64,000 bases of DNA, taken from the NCBI RefSeq assembly GCF_009834125.1, contig NZ_CP047146.1:3465501-3529500 (forward strand), in the 5' to 3' direction. The translations under genes were made by a program, and so were the position numbers. Below are positions 9,539-17,144 of this stretch, in pieces. The first letter of the stretch is position 1; every line of letters begins with the position of its first letter. The notes beneath the pieces are model-generated. The model was not told the DNA's origin. It saw nothing but the letters and a program-made list of their open reading frames with translations, and made no database searches. This stretch comes from Streptomyces sp. GS7 (GTDB lineage Bacteria > Actinomycetota > Actinomycetes > Streptomycetales > Streptomycetaceae).

Positions 9539-10852
9539 ATGCGGGCACTGCGCACCCTGATGCCTCCCCCGGGAGTCGTCACCGTCCTCACCATCAGCAA
9601 CCTGGCACGCACGGTGGGCAATGGCTTCCTGCTCTCCGTCAGCGTGCTGTACTTCATCCGCGCCGTCCACGTGCCCGCCGGGCAGGTCGGCCTGGGGCTG
9701 ACCGTCTCGGCGGTACTGGCGATGGCCGTCAGCATCCCGGCCGGACAGCTCTCCGACCGGCTCGGCTCGCGCACCGCGTCCCTCGCCTTCGGCGTCACCC
9801 AGGGGCTGCTGGTCTGCGGATACGCCCTGGCCGGCGGCTTCGCGGGATTCCTGGCCGTGGTCAGCCTGACCGCGATGGCCGACTCCGCGAGCACCGCCGC
9901 CCGGGGCGCGCTGATCGCGGACGCACTGCCGCCGGGCGAGCGGGTCCGCGCCCGCGCCTACCTCCAGTCCGTCATCAACGTCGGCCTGTCGGGCGGCACA
10001 CTGCTCGGCGGTGTGGCGCTGTCCGCGGACTCCCGCACCGTCTACACCGCCATGCTGCTCGGCGCCGGCGCGCTCTTCACCGTCGGCGGTCTGACCTGCC
10101 TGGCACTTCCGCCGCAGGCCCCCCGCCGCGCCCCCAAGGGGCAGCGCGACCGGCACGTGCTGCGTGATGTGCCGTACCTGGCGGTCTCGCTGTGCAACGC
10201 GGTGCTGGTGCTGGGCACCGACGCCCTGCTGACCGCCGCGCTGCCGATCTGGATCGCGGACCGCACCCGAGCCCCGGTCTCCGTCTACGCGGCGATCATG
10301 TTCCTCAACACCGCGATGTGCGTGCTGTTCCAGGTCCGCCTGAGCCGCGGCGCGGAGGACGTCCGCGGCGGCGCCCGCGCCATGCGCCGCTCGGGCGTGC
10401 TGCTCGCGGCGGCCTGCGGCGTCTTCGCGCTGTCGGCCGGCCGGCCCGCCTGGATGGCCGTCGGCTGCCTGCTGGCCGGCGCCCTCGCCCAGGTCATCGG
10501 CGAGATGCTGCACTCGGCGGGCTCCTGGGCGCTGTCGTACGAACTGGCCCCCGCCCATGCGCACGGCCAATACCAGGGCCTGTACGGGATCGCCCAGCGC
10601 GCCGGGACTGCGATCACCCCGGTGCTGACCACCGCCCTGCTCATCGGCTGGGGATGGCCGGGCTGGCTGGTCTTCGCGGCGGTGCTGCTGGCCGGCGGCC
10701 TGGCCACCCCGGCGGTCGCCCGCTGGGCGGAACGGAACCGGCCGTTCGACGGCGCGGACGACTGCCCCGGCGGCGATCGGGCCGACGGCCGCGGCACCGG
10801 GGACGCCGCCGCGAGCCGTACCTCGGGCGCCGCCGCACCGACCTCGGCCTGA
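9539..10852 (+). CDS. MFS transporter, probable product exporter
   Basis: 437 aa, about 12 hydrophobic segments, with the MFS A-type loop after TM2 (GQLSDRLGSR). The C-terminal 40 residues are polar and disordered. The start is the ATG with AAGGAG about 10 nt upstream (9523-9528). It sits inside the biosynthetic operon between the free-standing A enzyme and the monooxygenase, so export of the product or self-protection is the natural reading. Substrate unknown. Confidence 0.85.
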   Translation: MRALRTLMPPPGVVTVLTISNLARTVGNGFLLSVSVLYFIRAVHVPAGQVGLGLTVSAVLAMAVSIPAGQLSDRLGSRTASLAFGVTQGLLVCGYALAGGFAGFLAVVSLTAMADSASTAARGALIADALPPGERVRARAYLQSVINVGLSGGTLLGGVALSADSRTVYTAMLLGAGALFTVGGLTCLALPPQAPRRAPKGQRDRHVLRDVPYLAVSLCNAVLVLGTDALLTAALPIWIADRTRAPVSVYAAIMFLNTAMCVLFQVRLSRGAEDVRGGARAMRRSGVLLAAACGVFALSAGRPAWMAVGCLLAGALAQVIGEMLHSAGSWALSYELAPAHAHGQYQGLYGIAQRAGTAITPVLTTALLIGWGWPGWLVFAAVLLAGGLATPAVARWAERNRPFDGADDCPGGDRADGRGTGDAAASRTSGAAAPTSA

Positions 10853-10920
10853 CCCGGCCCCCCGCCGAGCGCCGCCCCCACCCCACCCCACCCACCTCCA
10901 CCCACCACAGAGAGAAGACG

Positions 10921-11970
10921 ATGGACTTCAGCCTGTTCTACTTCGGGGACGACGGCCAGGACCCGGCCTCCCCCGGCCGCTACGAACTGGTGCTCCAGGG
11001 CGCCCGGTTCGCCGACGAGAACGACTTCAGCGCCGTATGGACCCCCGAGCGCCACTTCCACCCCTTCGGCGGGCTCTACCCCAACCCCGCGGTCACCGGC
11101 GCCGCCGTGGCCGCGGTCACCAGCCGGGTCGCGGTCCGCGCCGGCAGCGTCGTGGCACCGCTGCACCATCCGCTGCGGATCGCCGAGGAGTGGGCGGTGG
11201 TCGACAACCTCTCCGGCGGCCGGGTCGGACTCGCCTTCGCCTCCGGCTGGCACGCCGTCGACTTCGCGCTCCGCCCCGAGAACTACGCGGACCGCCGCAC
11301 CGTCCTGTTCGACACGGTGCGGCAGGTGCGCGACCTGTGGCGCGGCGAGGAGCTGACCGTACGGGACGGCGGCGGCACCGAGCAGCGGGTGCGCGCGTAT
11401 CCGCAGCCGGTCCAGCGGGAGTTGCCGGTGTGGGTCACCAGCGCGGGCGGTGTGGAGACCTTCCGCGCCGCCGGGACGCTCGGTGCGGGCGTCCTGACCC
11501 ACCTCCTCGGCCAGGACCCCGACGAACTGGCCGGGAAGATCGCCGCCTACCGCGAGGCGTACGCCGCCCGCCCGGACGCGGACGGCGGCAGCGGCCATGT
11601 CGCGCTGATGGTGCACACCTTCCTCGGCACCGACGACGACGCCGTACGCGACCAGGTGCGCGGGCCGCTACGGGCCTATCTGCGCAGCTCGTTGGGGCTG
11701 CTGCTCGGCTCGCAGACCGCCGGCGCCCGGCGCGTCGACCCGGCCAGGCTCCGCGAGAAGGACGTGGACTTCGTCGTCGACCGGGCCTTCGACCGCCACT
11801 ACGAGGACGGCGGGCTGCTGGGCACGGTGCCCAAGGCGGCCCGCATCGTCGAGCGGCTGGCCGGCCTCGGCGTCGACGAGGTGGCCTGCCTCATCGACTT
11901 CGGCCTGCCGGCCAAGACCGTGCTGGACGGGCTCGGTCACCTCAACGACCTGCGGAAGGCGGCCTCATGA
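10921..11970 (+). CDS. Luciferase-like flavin-dependent monooxygenase (LLM, MupA/Atu3671-like)
   Basis: 349 aa. The N-terminus MDFSLFYFGDDGQ and the WTPERHFHPFGG, NPAV and GRVGLAFASGWH blocks are typical of the bacterial luciferase-like subgroup that is found free or embedded in NRPS/PKS clusters. Such enzymes use reduced FMN and O2 for hydroxylation or Baeyer-Villiger type oxidation, often on carrier-bound substrates. A GAGAAGA stretch lies 5' of the ATG. A flavin reductase gene follows 70 bp downstream and would supply FMNH2, forming a two-component system. The position between assembly-line genes suggests tailoring or on-line oxidation. The reaction type is inferred. Confidence 0.88.
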   Translation: MDFSLFYFGDDGQDPASPGRYELVLQGARFADENDFSAVWTPERHFHPFGGLYPNPAVTGAAVAAVTSRVAVRAGSVVAPLHHPLRIAEEWAVVDNLSGGRVGLAFASGWHAVDFALRPENYADRRTVLFDTVRQVRDLWRGEELTVRDGGGTEQRVRAYPQPVQRELPVWVTSAGGVETFRAAGTLGAGVLTHLLGQDPDELAGKIAAYREAYAARPDADGGSGHVALMVHTFLGTDDDAVRDQVRGPLRAYLRSSLGLLLGSQTAGARRVDPARLREKDVDFVVDRAFDRHYEDGGLLGTVPKAARIVERLAGLGVDEVACLIDFGLPAKTVLDGLGHLNDLRKAAS

Positions 11971-12047
11971 GCGAGCGCGGCGAGCGAATCGTCGAAAGGC
12001 GCGTGCCGCGCGCATGCGGGGCCGGGCGAAGCGAGGTTTCCGCATGA
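11967..12047 (+). CDS. 26-aa coupling ORF between monooxygenase and flavin reductase
   Basis: An ATG at 11967 overlaps the monooxygenase stop (ATGA 11967-11970), and its TGA overlaps the flavin reductase ATG (ATGA 12044-12047), so the ORF fills the gap exactly. The peptide starts MSERGERIVERR and is Arg/Glu/Ser rich. No domain is recognised. The DNA has a direct repeat GCGAGCG...GCGAGCG and looks like a short dispersed element more than a classical gene. It may serve only to keep ribosomes moving to the reductase. Existence of the open frame is certain; being a functional peptide is not. Confidence 0.4.
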   Translation: MSERGERIVERRVPRACGAGRSEVSA

Positions 12048-12598
12048 GTGCCATGGCAGCGAGCCCGACGGCCACCGGGCCCGCGCCGTCCGCCGGGACC
12101 GCGGGCCCCGACGCGGCCGAACGCCGGCGCTTCCGGCGCGCCGCGGGCCGCTTCCCCACCGGCGTCACCGTGGTCACCGCGACGGCCGACGGACAGCCGC
12201 ACGGCACCACCGTCAACGCCTTCAGCACCGCTTCGATGGACCCGCTGATGATCCTGGTGGCCCTCGGCAACGACTCCCGGCTCCGCGAACACGCCCTGCA
12301 CAGCGGCTCGTTCGCGGTCACCGTGCTCGCCGCCCACCAGGAGGCGGACGCCCGCCACTTCGCCGACCCGGCCCGCCCGCCCGGCGCCGCGGGCTTCGCC
12401 GGACGCCCGTGGCGGACGGCCGGCCACGCCCGCTCGCCCGTGCTCACCGAGGGCGTCGCCGCCTTCGACTGCTCGCTGGCCGCCGCCTTCCCGGCGGGCG
12501 ACCACACCGTGCTGCTCGGCCGGGTGGAGCGGTTCGACGTGCTGTCGGACGGCCCGCCGCTGCTCTTCGCCGACAGCCGGCTGCTCCCCGGCCCGTGA
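12044..12598 (+). CDS. Flavin reductase-like protein (FMN-binding split barrel)
   Basis: 184 aa. The FRRAAGRFPTGVTVVTA block, TTVNAFSTASMDPLMILVAL and HSGSFAVTVLAAHQ are the conserved core of the flavin reductase (HpaC/DIM6/NTAB) family that reduces FMN with NAD(P)H. It follows the luciferase-like monooxygenase in the same operon and is the expected partner that delivers reduced flavin. The start is the ATG at 12044, which overlaps the stop of the 26-codon ORF. An in-frame upstream ATG at 12014 is less likely because it lies inside that ORF without its own ribosome site. Confidence 0.88.
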   Translation: MSAMAASPTATGPAPSAGTAGPDAAERRRFRRAAGRFPTGVTVVTATADGQPHGTTVNAFSTASMDPLMILVALGNDSRLREHALHSGSFAVTVLAAHQEADARHFADPARPPGAAGFAGRPWRTAGHARSPVLTEGVAAFDCSLAAAFPAGDHTVLLGRVERFDVLSDGPPLLFADSRLLPGP

Positions 12599-12677
12599 TC
12601 CGTACCGGAACCCCCGCCACCCCCGGGCGCCGGCCCGCACCGTCCCTTCGATTCGCACGCAGCGAGGAACACACCCC

Positions 12678-13535
12678 ATGAGCTACGTCCTGATGTTCCC
12701 CGGCCAGGGGGCCCAGCGCCCCGGTATGGGCGCCGAGTGGTTCGACCGCTTCCCCGAACTGACCGAAGCCGCCGACGAGATCCTCGGCTACTCCCTCCGC
12801 GACCTGTGCGTCGACGACCCGGACGGGCTCCTCGGCCGGACCGAGTACACCCAGCCCGCGGTCTACACCGTCAACGCCCTCGGCTGGCGGGTGATGCGCG
12901 AGGCGGACGGCGAACCCGACCTCGCGATCGGCCACAGCCTGGGGGAGTACAACGCCCTGGAAGCCGCCGGGGTGTTCGGCTTCGCCGACGGCCTGCGGCT
13001 GGTGGCGGCCCGGGCCCGCGCGATGTCCGCGGTCACCGGCGGCGGCATGGCCGCGGTGGTCGGACTGGACGACGCGGTGCTCCGGCTGGTGCTGCGCCGC
13101 TCCGGCCTCACGGGCGTCGAGGCCGCCAACTTCAACACCGCCGACCAGACCGTGATCGCGGGCCCCGTGGACGAACTGGCGGAGGCGGGCGGCGCCCTGC
13201 GCGCCGCCGGCGCCCGTGCGGTGCGCCCCCTGGACGTCAGCGGCCCGTTCCACACCTCGCACATGGCCCCGGCGGCGGCGGAGTTCGCGCCGGAGCTGGC
13301 GGCTGCCGAGCTGGCCGCACCCGCCTTCCCCGTGGTCGCGAACCGCACCGCCCGGCCCTACCGAGCCGGTGGGATCGCCGGTGTGCTGCTGGAACAGATC
13401 GACCACCCGGTGCTGTGGCGGCACACCGTCGAGGGGCTGCTGTCCGAGGGCCGCACCCGCTTCCAGGAGGCCGGCGGCAGCACCGTGCTGACCCGCATGC
13501 TGCGCGCCCTTCGCCGCGAACTCGCCAGCGTGTGA
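12678..13535 (+). CDS. Free-standing acyltransferase (malonyl-CoA:ACP, trans-AT)
   Basis: 285 aa. The FPGQGAQRPGMG start, nucleophile Ser87 in GHSLGEY, and His192 in SGPFHTSHM define a malonyl-type acyltransferase. The FH pair after Gly-Pro fits malonyl selectivity. The clustered KS subunit has no AT, and the KAS-type enzymes here also need malonyl carriers, so this enzyme is the obvious trans supplier. GAGGA lies upstream of the ATG. It differs from a housekeeping FabD in the GHSLGEY-NAL form usual in trans-AT clusters. A proofreading acyl-hydrolase role cannot be excluded. Confidence 0.88.
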   Translation: MSYVLMFPGQGAQRPGMGAEWFDRFPELTEAADEILGYSLRDLCVDDPDGLLGRTEYTQPAVYTVNALGWRVMREADGEPDLAIGHSLGEYNALEAAGVFGFADGLRLVAARARAMSAVTGGGMAAVVGLDDAVLRLVLRRSGLTGVEAANFNTADQTVIAGPVDELAEAGGALRAAGARAVRPLDVSGPFHTSHMAPAAAEFAPELAAAELAAPAFPVVANRTARPYRAGGIAGVLLEQIDHPVLWRHTVEGLLSEGRTRFQEAGGSTVLTRMLRALRRELASV

Positions 13536-13600
13536 CGGCAGTTGTCCCGTACCCGGCCGCACCCCGCCGGCCGACGACCGACCCACCGGAGGAACCGACC

Positions 13601-14428
13601 GTGACCACCGCATTCACCCCCGACTCCGACGCCGCCGCCCCCGGCCCTCCCGTCACCCCCGCCGACGCCGTCGTACGGCCCCGCCCGGTACCCGATCCGG
13701 CCCTGCGCGTCTTCCTGCTGCACCATGCGGCCGGCTCCCATCTCGCCTACACCGACTGGGTCGCCCACTTCCCCGACGACTGGGAGGTCTGCCTCTTCGA
13801 GGCGCCCGGCCGGGGGAGGGTGGCGCCACTGCCCCCGCTGCGCACCGCCGCCGACCTCGCCGGATTCTTCATCGAGGCGACAACCGGCCTGCTGGATACG
13901 CCCTTTGTGCTCTTCGGCCACAGCATGGGCGCCCTCGTCGCGTACGAGACCGCCGCCCAGCTCGGCACCCGCGGCCTGCCGCAGCCGCGCTGGCTGGGCG
14001 TATCGGCCTGTGAGGCGCCGTACGACGCGATCCCGGGGGAGGGTGCCGGCGGGGAGGCGCTGCACCGGATGCCCGCCGGCCGGCTCCGGGCGGCGCTGCG
14101 AGCCCTGGGCGGGATGCCGGAGACCGTGCTCGCGGACGACGACGTCTGGGCGCTGTTCGAGGCCCGGGTGCGTGCCGACTTCTCCGTCGTCGAGACCTGG
14201 GAGCCGCGCACGGCGGCATCGGAGATCCGGCCGCCGCTGTCCCTCTTCGGTGGTCGGGACGACCCGGTCGTGCACCGGGACGATCTGCTGGAGTGGGCGG
14301 ACGGCGCCGAGGTGCACCTCGGGCAGCACTTCTTCCCGGGCGGCCACTTCTACTTCGAAGGGCAGTCGGCATTGGTCGTCGGGCAGTTGGTCCGGGATAT
14401 CCGCACGGCGATGACAGACGTCGCGTAA
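13601..14428 (+). CDS. Type II thioesterase
   Basis: 275 aa from a GTG with GGAGGA 7 nt upstream. The alpha/beta hydrolase core has LFLLHHAAGS (oxyanion region), the nucleophile elbow GHSMGA (Ser108), an Asp in GGRDDPV and a His in FPGGHFYF. These are the marks of editing thioesterases that clear mis-primed carriers in NRPS/PKS clusters. There is about 40 residues of Pro-rich N-terminal extension. No TE domain is fused to the visible synthases and the reductase-like domain looks dead, so this enzyme could in principle also contribute to release; that is inference. Confidence 0.88.
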   Translation: MTTAFTPDSDAAAPGPPVTPADAVVRPRPVPDPALRVFLLHHAAGSHLAYTDWVAHFPDDWEVCLFEAPGRGRVAPLPPLRTAADLAGFFIEATTGLLDTPFVLFGHSMGALVAYETAAQLGTRGLPQPRWLGVSACEAPYDAIPGEGAGGEALHRMPAGRLRAALRALGGMPETVLADDDVWALFEARVRADFSVVETWEPRTAASEIRPPLSLFGGRDDPVVHRDDLLEWADGAEVHLGQHFFPGGHFYFEGQSALVVGQLVRDIRTAMTDVA

Positions 14429-14722
14429 ACATCGGGAAAAGTATTGCGTCGCGGCTTGCGAATCGGTCGGAAAAGCGGGTTGACGGGGCAGTGAATGCAG
14501 TGACATCATCGATGATGCGGAAAGGGAAATCCGCAGCGCGAAATTGTTCCGGTAGGGGAATCCGCCGCGACAGATGCGCTGCGTTCGATGCCTCCGCGGC
14601 ATTCACCGAATGCACCGCCTTCATCACCGTGATCGCACGCACCGCATTCACGTCGTTCACCGCATTCACCTCGTTCGCGGCCTCCGCAGCGGACACCTCA
14701 TCGCGATGACACCGGGGGAACC
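14429..14722 (+). promoter_or_regulatory. AfsA-gene upstream region with palindrome and 18-bp tandem repeat
   Basis: This 294-bp spacer breaks the otherwise gap-free operon. It is less GC-rich than its surroundings and contains a perfect 14-bp palindrome CATCATCGATGATG (14504-14517), a shorter one GCATTC-ACC-GAATGC near 14608, and two tandem 18-bp units (14641-14658, 14659-14676) differing by one base. A TTGACG (14480-14485) could be a -35 box; no good -10 was seen. An internal promoter with regulator sites for the AfsA-family gene is the likely content. No protein-coding signal was found. Confidence 0.5.
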
Positions 14723-15751
14723 ATGCAACTCCCAAGAGCCACGGAGGAATTGCCCAGCGGGCGTGACCTGCCCGCGATCGACCGCTGGGCACTCCCCGAA
14801 CTCTTTCTGACCGCGGTACGCACCCTGACCGCGACCGAATACCTCGCCACCGCCCGCATTCCGGCGGATCACCCCTACTACACCGACCGGCTCCCCGATA
14901 TGGGCCGGGCCGGCGGAATCGACCCGCTGCTCCTCCTGGAATGCTGCCGGCAGGCCGGACCCTACGGCGGCCGGGAACTGCTGCAACTGGAGCCGGACGG
15001 ACGCTTCCTGCTCGAATCCTGCACCCTCGCACTGCCCGGCATCCTCTCCGCCGGACGCACCGAGGGCCCCGCGGACCTCGCCCTCGCCGTCACCGCCCGC
15101 CACCGCCCCGGCGCCGGCACCGCCCGCCGTATCACCTACACCTGCGACATGACCCTGCCGGCCGGCCGCCTCGGCACCGCCGCGCTGGGCGTGCGCCATC
15201 TGTCCCGCGACCTGTACGACGGCCTGCGCCCGCCGCGCGCCCGGCGCGCCACCGTCCGCCCCGGCGCCCCCGTCGCGGCCGGCACGCCCGTCGCGCCCCA
15301 CCTCGTCGGCCGCACCCGGCCCGCCAACGTCGTCCTCACCCAGGTCTCGCTCCGCCAGGGCCGGGCCCAGGCCCGGCTGCGGGTGCCATCCGGCAACCCC
15401 GGGCTCTTCGACCCCGCCCACGACCACGTCCCGGCCATGGCACTGCTCGAAGCGGCGCGCCAACTGTCCCTCTTCACCGCCGCCGAGACCTGGGGCGCGC
15501 TGCCTCAGCACACCGCGGTGGCCGGCTACGACTTCGCCTTCCACCGCTTCGTCGAACCGCACACCCCGGTCACCGTCCGGCTGAGCGCCTACGAACCCGC
15601 CGAACAGGACGGCGCGCTCGGCACCCACCTGCCCCACATGCGCTGCTTCCGCGTCGTGTTCGAACAGAACGACACCGTCGCCGCCGAGGGCCGCACCCAG
15701 CTCACCACGGTGGCATCGCCCGCCCTCGTCCCGGGAGGGGACCCGTCATGA
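14723..15751 (+). CDS. AfsA/ScbA-family double-hotdog protein
   Basis: 342 aa with two repeats of the A-factor biosynthesis hotdog domain. The first spans about 30-165 (DHPYYTDR-like followed by LLLLECCRQAGPYGG); the second about 185-330 (FDPAHDHVPAMALLEAARQ). In the family such proteins condense a beta-ketoacyl-ACP with dihydroxyacetone phosphate to start gamma-butyrolactone signal synthesis. No butenolide reductase or phosphatase and no ArpA-type receptor are visible nearby. The role could be signal synthesis or a dedicated acyl-transfer step in the product. GGGGGAA precedes the ATG. The stop overlaps the next ATG (15748-15751). Confidence 0.88.
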   Translation: MQLPRATEELPSGRDLPAIDRWALPELFLTAVRTLTATEYLATARIPADHPYYTDRLPDMGRAGGIDPLLLLECCRQAGPYGGRELLQLEPDGRFLLESCTLALPGILSAGRTEGPADLALAVTARHRPGAGTARRITYTCDMTLPAGRLGTAALGVRHLSRDLYDGLRPPRARRATVRPGAPVAAGTPVAPHLVGRTRPANVVLTQVSLRQGRAQARLRVPSGNPGLFDPAHDHVPAMALLEAARQLSLFTAAETWGALPQHTAVAGYDFAFHRFVEPHTPVTVRLSAYEPAEQDGALGTHLPHMRCFRVVFEQNDTVAAEGRTQLTTVASPALVPGGDPS

Positions 15752-16803
15752 CCCGTGCCGCAGTCGTCTGCGGGCTGGGCGGCGCCGTGCCGTCCACCGC
15801 CGTCCCCAACAGCGCCCTCGCCGCCCAACTGGACACCTCCGACACCTGGATCCGCACCCGCACCGGCATCCGCCGGCGGTATGTCATCGCCCCCGGCGAG
15901 GCCACCTCCGACCTCGCCGTGGCGGCCGGCCGCCGGGCCCTGGACTCCGCCCGCCGGACCACCGGCGACCCGCACGCCGACCACACCACCGACCTCGTCG
16001 TACTGGCCACCAGCACCCCCGACCACCCGTGCCCGGCGACCGCCCCCGCGGTGGCCCACCGGCTCGGACTGTCCGGCGTCGCCGCCTTCGACATCGGCGC
16101 CGTGTGCACCGGGTTCCTCTACGCCCTGGCCGCGGCCGCCTCGATGATCGCCGCCGGTGCCGCACAACGGGCCCTGGTCATCGGCGCGGACACCTTCTCC
16201 ACCCTCCTCGACCCGGCCGACCGCACCACCCGCGCCATCTTCGGCGACGGCGCCGGAGCGGTCGTGCTGCGCGCCGGCAGCGCCGACGAACCGGGCGCGC
16301 TGCTCGGCTTCGACCTCGGCAGCGACGGCAGCGGCGCGGAGCTGATCACCGTCCGCGCCGGCGGCTCCCGGCAGCGCTCCACCGCCACCCCGCCGCCCGC
16401 GGGCGACGAGTTCTTCGCGATGGAGGGCCGCAGCGTCTTCACCGAAGCCGTACTGAACATGAGCAAGTCCGCGCACACGCTGCTGGACCGGATCGGCTGG
16501 CGCGGCACGGACCTGGACCGCCTGGTCGCCCACCAGGCGAACATCCGCATCCTGCGCGCCGTCGGCGAACAACTCGGGCTCACCGACGACCAGTTGGCCG
16601 TCAACCTCGACCGCGTCGGCAACACCGTGGCCGCCTCCGTCCCGCTCGCCCTCGCCGACGCGGCCGCCCGCCGCACCCTGCGCCCCGGCGACCGGGTCCT
16701 GCTCACCGGCTTCGGCGGCGGCCTCACCTGGGGCTCGACGGCGCTCCACTGGCCGTCCGCCCTGCACGTGGAGCCGGTCCCCGGCATGGCCGACCCGCTC
16801 TGA
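15748..16803 (+). CDS. Ketoacyl-ACP synthase III (FabH-like)
   Basis: 351 aa. The triad is complete: Cys120 in AVCTGF, His262 in HQANIRIL and Asn292 in GNTVAAS. The start motif with DTSDTWIRTRTGIRRR is the usual FabH acyl-CoA handling region. FabH-type enzymes prime chain building by condensing an acyl-CoA with malonyl-ACP. ACP, KASII and a 3-hydroxyacyl dehydrogenase follow immediately, so the set can make a short acyl unit; ketoreduction and dehydration could partly come from the dehydrogenase and partly from primary metabolism. ATGA overlap with the AfsA gene. Confidence 0.92.
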   Translation: MTRAAVVCGLGGAVPSTAVPNSALAAQLDTSDTWIRTRTGIRRRYVIAPGEATSDLAVAAGRRALDSARRTTGDPHADHTTDLVVLATSTPDHPCPATAPAVAHRLGLSGVAAFDIGAVCTGFLYALAAAASMIAAGAAQRALVIGADTFSTLLDPADRTTRAIFGDGAGAVVLRAGSADEPGALLGFDLGSDGSGAELITVRAGGSRQRSTATPPPAGDEFFAMEGRSVFTEAVLNMSKSAHTLLDRIGWRGTDLDRLVAHQANIRILRAVGEQLGLTDDQLAVNLDRVGNTVAASVPLALADAAARRTLRPGDRVLLTGFGGGLTWGSTALHWPSALHVEPVPGMADPL

Positions 16804-16847
16804 CGCCCCATCACCGGACACCCGCCGTCACCGTCAACCGACCCCCG

Positions 16848-16879
16848 CACCCACACCCACACCCACACCCACACCCACA
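16848..16879. repeat. CACCCA hexamer microsatellite
   Basis: Five perfect CACCCA units plus two bases lie in the KSIII-ACP spacer, ending right at the AAGGA ribosome site of the ACP gene. The tract is prone to slippage and would alter spacer length, not the reading frame. Confidence 0.9.
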
Positions 16880-16889
16880 AGGAACCGAC

Positions 16890-17144
16890 ATGACCACCCT
16901 CGCCCCCGCCGACATCAAGCCCCGTCTCATCTCCCTCCTCAGCGAGAAGTTCGGGCTGCCCGAGGACGAGATCCTGGCCGGCGCCACCTTCGACGAACTC
17001 GACATCGACTCGCTGATCCTCGTCGAGCTGAGCCTCCTCGTCCGCAAGGAACTGGGCGTCGTCCTCGCCGAGGGCGACCTCCAGTCCTCCTTCCGCATCG
17101 ACGACGCCGTCGCCGTCGTCGCCGCGAAGGGCGCCGCGGCATGA
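16890..17144 (+). CDS. Acyl carrier protein
   Basis: 84 aa, the normal ACP length. The phosphopantetheine Ser41 sits in ELDIDSLILVELS. The start is the ATG with AAGGA about 6 nt upstream, directly behind the CACCCA repeat. Its TGA overlaps the KASII start (17141-17144). It is flanked by KSIII and KASII, so it is the carrier on which the acyl side unit is built, distinct from the carrier domains of the large subunits. Confidence 0.93.
   Translation: MTTLAPADIKPRLISLLSEKFGLPEDEILAGATFDELDIDSLILVELSLLVRKELGVVLAEGDLQSSFRIDDAVAVVAAKGAAA

Noticed and set aside
16848..16879. CACCCA array as a telomere-like or CRISPR-like element
   Set aside because: Too short, no spacers, and it is a simple microsatellite between operon genes.
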